Positions 56,083 through 64,000 of a stretch of DNA of 64,000 nucleotides are shown here, piece after piece. Position 1 is the first letter of the stretch, and every line of letters begins with the position of its first letter. The translations under genes were made by a program, and so were the position numbers. The notes below the pieces were generated by a model. The model saw nothing but the letters and a program-made list of their open reading frames with translations, ran no database searches and was not told where the DNA came from. The stretch comes from an uncultured Gammaproteobacteria bacterium (GTDB lineage: Bacteria > Pseudomonadota > Gammaproteobacteria > Eutrophobiales > Eutrophobiaceae): NCBI GenBank assembly GCA_951812995.1, contig CATOTD010000009.1:124001-188000 (forward strand), given 5' to 3'.

Positions 56083-59000
56083 ATGCGTTTGTGCAGTATA
56101 AAACTTGTCGGCTTTAAGTCCTTTGTAGATCCAACCGAGCTTATTATCCCTGGCAACCTTGTCGGCATCGTCGGCCCCAACGGCTGTGGTAAATCAAACA
56201 TAATCGATGCCGTAACCTGGGTGCTTGGTGAAAGCTCAGCTAAGCATCTGCGTGGAGAATCACTAACGGATGTTATTTTTAGCGGTTCAAGTGCCAGACA
56301 GCCTGTCAGTCAGGCCTCAGTCGAACTGATTTTTGATAATACCGAGAAAAAACTGGGCGGTCAGTATGCCAGTTACAACGAAATCTCAATTAAGCGTCAA
56401 ATCAACAAAGAAGCAGTGTCAACATACTATTTGAATGGTACGCGCTGCCGCCGCCGAGACATTACTGCAATCTTTCTTGGTACCGGGCTTGGCTCTCGTA
56501 ATTATGCCATTATCGAGCAAGGTATGATTTCAAGATTGATCGAAGCAAAGCCAGAAGAATTACGAATCTTTATTGAAGAAGCCGCCGGGATATCTAAATA
56601 TCGTGAACGCCGTCGTGAAACTGAAACTCGAATTAGACACACCCGGGAAAATATTGAACGCTTAACCGACATTCGTGAGGAACTAGAAAAACAATTAAAC
56701 CACTTGCAACGCCAAGCAAAGTCTGCCCAGCAGTATAAAAACTTGAAACAAGAACAACGCCAGCTCAGCGTGGAATTGTCTGCATTAAACTGGCGTGATC
56801 TAAACACCGAAATGTGTGCACTCAAAGAGGCATCAGGCGCAAGAGAAAATGCGGTAGCGGCTACCATCGCCGAGATACGTACAATAGAAGCGGCCATAGA
56901 AAAGCTGCGCGAGGCACTCCGTAATGCCAATCAACATTTTAGTGACATGCAATCTGACTATTATAAAATAGGTAGCGACATCTCCCAGTACGAACAAAAA
57001 CTGCAGCATACACATGAAAAAATCACCGCTATTGAGGCAGAGCTTGAAAAGGCACGTCAAACACATGCAGATACAGCAAGGCAACACGAACAGGATCAGG
57101 CCGAGTATGAAAAACTACAGACAGAATTAGCCGCTATTGAACCAAAGCTCCAAAGTGCTAAAGACGCGAGTGACGCGGCCCATAACATGCTTACTGAGTC
57201 TGAGGAGGCCATGCAAGTCTGGCAGACCGACTGGGATACATTCAATGAATCTTTTTCTGAATTTAACAAACAGGAACAGATAGATAAAACGCGCTTGGAA
57301 CATTTGGAATACGGGCTTGCCGATCTTGCTGCACAACGCGTTCAGTTAGAACAGGCTATTACAAAATATGAAGACTCTGATCTCAATCACCATATTCAAA
57401 AATCGGCAGAAACCCTTGCAACAGAAGAAACAAAGCGCGCAACGTTGCTCAAGCAACATGCCGAAAAACAAAATATAGTTAAGGAATACCGGGGAAAAAT
57501 CAGAACCTTATCAAATCAAATAGATATAGCGCGACAAAAATTTCAACACTTAAAAGGTCGCCTGACCGCACTGGAAACATTACAGCAATCGCCACTTGAC
57601 GATAATCAGGAATTAAGTGTCTGGTTACAAGCGCACAATCTGGATAAGCAGCCACGTCTTTCACAATCCATTAAGGCTGAACCGCGCTGGACGCACGCGG
57701 TGGAGACAGTGTTAGGTATGCACCTGCATGATATATGTGTGGATAATATCAGCACCTACATAACGCCATTAGAAAAGGCACCTGGTAAAATTGGACTCAT
57801 CAATGCCAGCAGTCTGGCGGCTGTAAGTGTCGATAAACAATATCCACGGCTAATAGACAAAATCACAACGCATAGCCCCATACCCTCTATTCTTGCGCAT
57901 GTTTATGTAGCTGACTCTTCCGTCGAAGCACACAACATGCTGGCGCACCTAGCCTTGGGCGAAAGCGTCATTACTGATCATGGGGTATGGATAAGCCACG
58001 ATTGGATTATCGTCAATAACGCGAACACGACAACGGATGGCGTGCTGAGCAGGGAAGCTGAAATCACAGCCATAAAACAGGCACTTGCAGCGTGCGATAG
58101 TGAAATCAAAAATATTGAAATGGATCTACTGGCAGATGGCAAAGCACTTGAGGCAGTTGAGTCAGCATTGGATGAGCAGCAGTCGCTATTGAATAATCAG
58201 CAACAAAAAATTGCTGACGTGCGCACGCAACTTGCAGCAATGCAAACAGAGTCGGCACAACAATCAATGCGCTATCAACAATACCTTGAAGAACGGGATT
58301 CAAATCAGGTGCAGAGTCAATCAGATAAAGCAGAAATAGCCGCTATAACGCACCGTTTGGAGCAGATTGAAAAAGACAAAATTCAATTACAAAATCAGCG
58401 ATATGAATTATCGGCGGTAAAAGAAAAGCATCGTAAATCTTTACATAATGCAAGAATGCGTTGGCAACAAACACAGAATGAAAGTCATGCAATCGCGTTA
58501 CAGTTTGAATCATTTAGTGCAAGGCGCGCCGCCTATGAACAGACCATAAAGAGAAACGATATTCAAATCTTACAGCTTGCAACACACATTACAGCATTAG
58601 AAAAAGACTTGTCAGAAAACAAGTTGCCTGTTGCGGAAATGCAAGAAAAGCTAGCCACGTTTCTAAAAGATAAAATACTTGCCGAAAAGAATCTGAACAA
58701 TGCGAGGGCAAATGTACAAACTATCGAGACCAATATGAGAGAACTTGAGCAGAATCGGCATAAGCATGAACAGGATCTGGAATTACTGCGTTCAGATCTT
58801 GAAAAAGCAAGATTAAGTGTCAATAGCTGCCAGATTAAACTAGAAGCGGTCGAAGCGCAGTTGGCGGCTGAAAAGCAAACTGCAAAAGCATTACTGGCAG
58901 AAATAGAAACAGGTGCAAATCAAGCAAAATGGAACGATCAGCTAGCGGTATTAGATCGAAAAATTCAACGCTTGGGGCCGATTAACCTCGCTGCAATCGA

Positions 59001-59589
59001 TGAGTATAAGCAGGGCGCTGAACGTAAAATGTATCTTGAGAGTCAAAATAAAGATTTAGTTGAGGCATTGACAACACTTGAAAATGCAATTCATAAAATT
59101 GACAAGGAAACAAGAATTCGGTTTCGAGAAACATTCGATGCGTTAAATGACAATATTAAAGTAATATTCCCGCAATTATTTGGGGGAGGGCAGGCCTATC
59201 TTGAGTTGATGGATGATGACTTGTTACAAACAGGCGTTGCTATCATGGCCCGCCCGCCAGGCAAGAAAAACAGCAATATCCATCTACTCTCTGGGGGCGA
59301 AAAAGCACTGACAGCGATCGTGCTTGTATTTGGAATATTTAAATTAAACCCGGCCCCTTTTTGTATATTAGACGAAGTTGATGCGCCACTTGATGATACT
59401 AATGTTGAGCGTTTTAGTGAATTGCTTAAATCCATGTCTGATGAGATTCAGTTTATTTTCATAACGCACAACAAAATTACTATGGAAATAGCGAGCCACC
59501 TGTCGGGGGTTACAATGTATGAGTCTGGCGTGTCACGTCTGGTGTCGGTGGATATGGAGGAAGTGCTGATGATGACTGCAACAGCCTGA
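56083..59589 (+). CDS. smc: Chromosome segregation protein SMC
   Basis: SMC is the core ATPase of bacterial condensin. The 1168-residue protein starts MRLCSIKLVGFKSFVDPTEL; Walker A GPNGCGKSN is at about residues 32-40. Long coiled coils flank a hinge near residues 510-640 (LSVWLQAHNLDKQP ... GVWISHDWIIV). The C-terminal head has HLLSGGEKALTAIVLVFGIF and Walker B FCILDEVDAPLDDTNVERF. The ATG is preceded by a poor ribosome binding site. The smc-zipA-ligA order is usual in gammaproteobacteria that use SMC-ScpAB. Confidence 0.97.
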   Translation: MRLCSIKLVGFKSFVDPTELIIPGNLVGIVGPNGCGKSNIIDAVTWVLGESSAKHLRGESLTDVIFSGSSARQPVSQASVELIFDNTEKKLGGQYASYNEISIKRQINKEAVSTYYLNGTRCRRRDITAIFLGTGLGSRNYAIIEQGMISRLIEAKPEELRIFIEEAAGISKYRERRRETETRIRHTRENIERLTDIREELEKQLNHLQRQAKSAQQYKNLKQEQRQLSVELSALNWRDLNTEMCALKEASGARENAVAATIAEIRTIEAAIEKLREALRNANQHFSDMQSDYYKIGSDISQYEQKLQHTHEKITAIEAELEKARQTHADTARQHEQDQAEYEKLQTELAAIEPKLQSAKDASDAAHNMLTESEEAMQVWQTDWDTFNESFSEFNKQEQIDKTRLEHLEYGLADLAAQRVQLEQAITKYEDSDLNHHIQKSAETLATEETKRATLLKQHAEKQNIVKEYRGKIRTLSNQIDIARQKFQHLKGRLTALETLQQSPLDDNQELSVWLQAHNLDKQPRLSQSIKAEPRWTHAVETVLGMHLHDICVDNISTYITPLEKAPGKIGLINASSLAAVSVDKQYPRLIDKITTHSPIPSILAHVYVADSSVEAHNMLAHLALGESVITDHGVWISHDWIIVNNANTTTDGVLSREAEITAIKQALAACDSEIKNIEMDLLADGKALEAVESALDEQQSLLNNQQQKIADVRTQLAAMQTESAQQSMRYQQYLEERDSNQVQSQSDKAEIAAITHRLEQIEKDKIQLQNQRYELSAVKEKHRKSLHNARMRWQQTQNESHAIALQFESFSARRAAYEQTIKRNDIQILQLATHITALEKDLSENKLPVAEMQEKLATFLKDKILAEKNLNNARANVQTIETNMRELEQNRHKHEQDLELLRSDLEKARLSVNSCQIKLEAVEAQLAAEKQTAKALLAEIETGANQAKWNDQLAVLDRKIQRLGPINLAAIDEYKQGAERKMYLESQNKDLVEALTTLENAIHKIDKETRIRFRETFDALNDNIKVIFPQLFGGGQAYLELMDDDLLQTGVAIMARPPGKKNSNIHLLSGGEKALTAIVLVFGIFKLNPAPFCILDEVDAPLDDTNVERFSELLKSMSDEIQFIFITHNKITMEIASHLSGVTMYESGVSRLVSVDMEEVLMMTATA

Positions 59590-59679
59590 CTATTGCAAAG
59601 TTTTATTTCTGGCTTTGAGGCTAGCCATCAGCATTGATATGCTATGATAATTTATAAACGTCATGAGCACTAGATAGCG

Positions 59680-62527
<2,848 letters not shown>

Positions 62528-62559
62528 AGCTGAACTTGTCACGGTTTAATGCCGCACGA

Positions 62560-63665
62560 ATGAGAGTATAACGTGCAGTAAAGGAGATAGAATTATGGGC
62601 ACAGTAAGAACAGTAAGGACGGACGCGTTTCGTCAGGATGCGGTACGCATTGCTTTGACGAGCGGCTTGTCGCGTCGTCAGGATGCGGAAGATTTGGGTG
62701 TTGGTCTGTCGCGCTTAAGCAAATGGATAGTCACATACCGTGAGAGTGAAGTTGATTTGGATACAGATCGGAGCCTTGCGCTTGAGAATAATCGGCATCT
62801 GCGTGAGTATCGGATACTTAGGGAGGAGAGGGAGATATTAAAAAAAAGCCACCCAGTTCTTTGTGAGTCTAAAGCCGTGAGGTTTAGGTTTGTTGAAGAA
62901 CATAGGGGGCATTTTTCGGTGACACGGTTATGTGCGCTCATGAATGTGAGCACAAGTTCCGGGCGTATAGTTCACACCCGGCCAGTGACCGGCAACGCCA
63001 GGATGAGGTTGTTTTGGCCTATATCAAGGAGCATTCGGGTATGAACCTGGACAGTTATGGTCGTCCAGGAATGACCGAGGCGTTGCAGCAGTCCGGTATA
63101 GCTGTTGGTCATCGTCGTGTTGGCCGTCTGATGCGTGAAAACGGCATCACACCGAAAAGAACGCATAAGTTCAAGGTGACAACGAACAGCGAGCATAAGT
63201 TCGCCACGGCATCGAATTTACTGAAGCGAGACTTCACAGCGGAGCGTCTGAACCAGAAGTGGGCGGTTGACATAAGCTACATCTGGACTGCAGAAGGATG
63301 GCTATATCTGGCCGTAGTGCTTGATTTGTATTCAAGGCGGGTGATGGGCTGGAAGGTGAGTTGACCATCAGGGCCTTGCAGATGGCGATTACATTACTCT
63401 CAGGACACCATCAAAGGGGAGTATTCATCATACGGACAGGGGTAGTCAGTACTGTGCGTATAATTATCAGCGGATATTGTGTGAGCATGGCTTGCAGATG
63501 TCTATGAGTAGCAAAGGGGATTGTTATGATAATGTTGTTGTTGAGTCTTTCTTCAAGACGATGCAGGCCGAGCTTATATGGCGGCAGGACTGGAAAACCC
63601 GTCGGCAAGCCGAGACGGGGATATGCCAGTACATCAATGGTTTTACAACTTAACATCGAATGCAT
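62560..63665 (+). pseudogene. IS3-family transposase OrfA/OrfB, decayed
   Basis: OrfA starts at 62595 (MGTVRTVRTDAFRQDAVRIA, LTSGLSRRQDAEDLGVGLSR, LSKWIVTYRESEVDL). OrfB follows in another frame: LDSYGRPGMTEALQQSGIAV, GHRRVGRLMRENGITPKRTH, the DDE core NQKWAVDISYIWTAEGWLYL and AVVLDLYSRRVMGWKVS, then a stop at 63362 and a further frameshifted end VVESFFKTMQAELIW containing the catalytic Glu. Multiple frame breaks make it inactive. A GGAG ribosome binding site precedes OrfA. Confidence 0.85.
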
Positions 63666-63896
63666 TTGGCACTGGGTTGTAAAAGCCCCGTTGCCTTCGA
63701 GAGAAGAACGGGGTTAAAGTGAACGTTGCGGGCTGCACAAAAACGTGACAGATCTATACTTATCTTCTATCTCATCAGACATCATGCTGCGATCAAAAAA
63801 GTACGGATGTGTTGGCTTGTTACTATTAAGGTCAAAATGACCCGCATTAACCCAGCAATAAGGAAAGCCTTTAAGCTAAGCCTTTCCCGAATTCTG
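63666..63896. other. Spacer between IS3 remnant and IS256-d
   Basis: About 230 bases with only short frames. The pair GAACGGGGTTAAAGTGAACG and surrounding text look like the IS3 end, but I could not fix the terminus. Confidence 0.35.
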
Positions 63897-64000
63897 TGTA
63901 ACTGCCGTTAGTTAAACGAAGTCCTTTAGTCGGTCTTCGAATTCGATCATAAAGCGGTTCATCGCTGGTTGCCAATATTTAATCGACATAGTCCACTGCT
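63897..64000 (-). mobile_element. IS256-d 3' end (continues beyond window)
   Basis: TGTGTAACTGCCGTTAGTTA is the IS256-d terminus, followed on the reverse strand by the transposase C-terminus ending FEDRLKDFV, as at 35899-36010. The rest lies past base 64000. Confidence 0.85.

Overview
The window looks like a gammaproteobacterial chromosome heavily invaded by insertion sequences. Housekeeping clusters with typical gammaproteobacterial order support this: hrcA/nadK-recN, fur, bamE/rnfH-ratA, smpB-ssrA, hemCDXY, anmK-mepM-tyrS, epmA/efp/epmB and smc-zipA-ligA. A complete mtdB-type methylene-tetrahydromethanopterin dehydrogenase suggests a methylotroph or methanotroph. That ecological reading is an inference from one gene; no species is claimed.

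Layout. 1-6.4 kb: hrcA (partial), nadK, recN, fur, bamE, rnfH, ratA and a neurotransmitter:sodium symporter-type transporter. 6.5-9 kb: a GC-rich low-complexity repeat, an IS5-family element inserted exactly at the smpB start codon, smpB and tmRNA. 9-18 kb: an accessory graveyard of IS256, IS3 and IS5 fragments, a 5'-truncated type III restriction subunit and a two-gene membrane module in which each gene carries one in-frame stop. 18.2-31.4 kb: core genes (hemL, thiE, thiD, rubredoxin, hemJ, a TlpA-like thioredoxin, anmK, mepM, tyrS, a glycosyltransferase, epmA, efp, epmB) with two more low-complexity repeat blocks. 31.6-38.6 kb: a second IS island with an intact IS1595-family element carrying a passenger gene. 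38.7-42.7 kb: hemY-hemX-hemD-hemC.

43.3-45.3 kb holds the most interesting locus. A 482-residue protein with one clear HEPN ribonuclease motif (R378-N-x-x-x-H383) is followed 92 bases later, on the same strand, by a CRISPR array. The array has six intact 36-base repeats, each with a perfect 7-bp stem (one with a G:U wobble), exactly 30-base spacers, and a seventh repeat cut off by an IS256 end. No cas1, cas2 or other cas gene is visible. Size, single active HEPN site and repeat geometry fit a compact type VI effector of the Cas13an kind, or a related undescribed lineage.

45.3-56 kb: more IS debris surrounds the C-terminal piece of an acetate permease gene (actP), tRNA-Gln, mtdB, a small membrane protein, ogt and a broken ankyrin protein, then a second copy of the IS1595 element. 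56-62.5 kb: smc, zipA, ligA. 62.6-64 kb: a decayed IS3 element and the end of another IS256 copy.

Six IS types recur. In the text they are called IS5-I (about 1299 bp, five copies), IS5-II (about 1173 bp, two copies), IS256-a, IS256-b, IS256-d, IS481 and IS1595; these are labels for this window, not database names. Four of five IS5-I copies sit at junctions between unrelated IS256 fragments, which points to repeated homologous recombination between copies.
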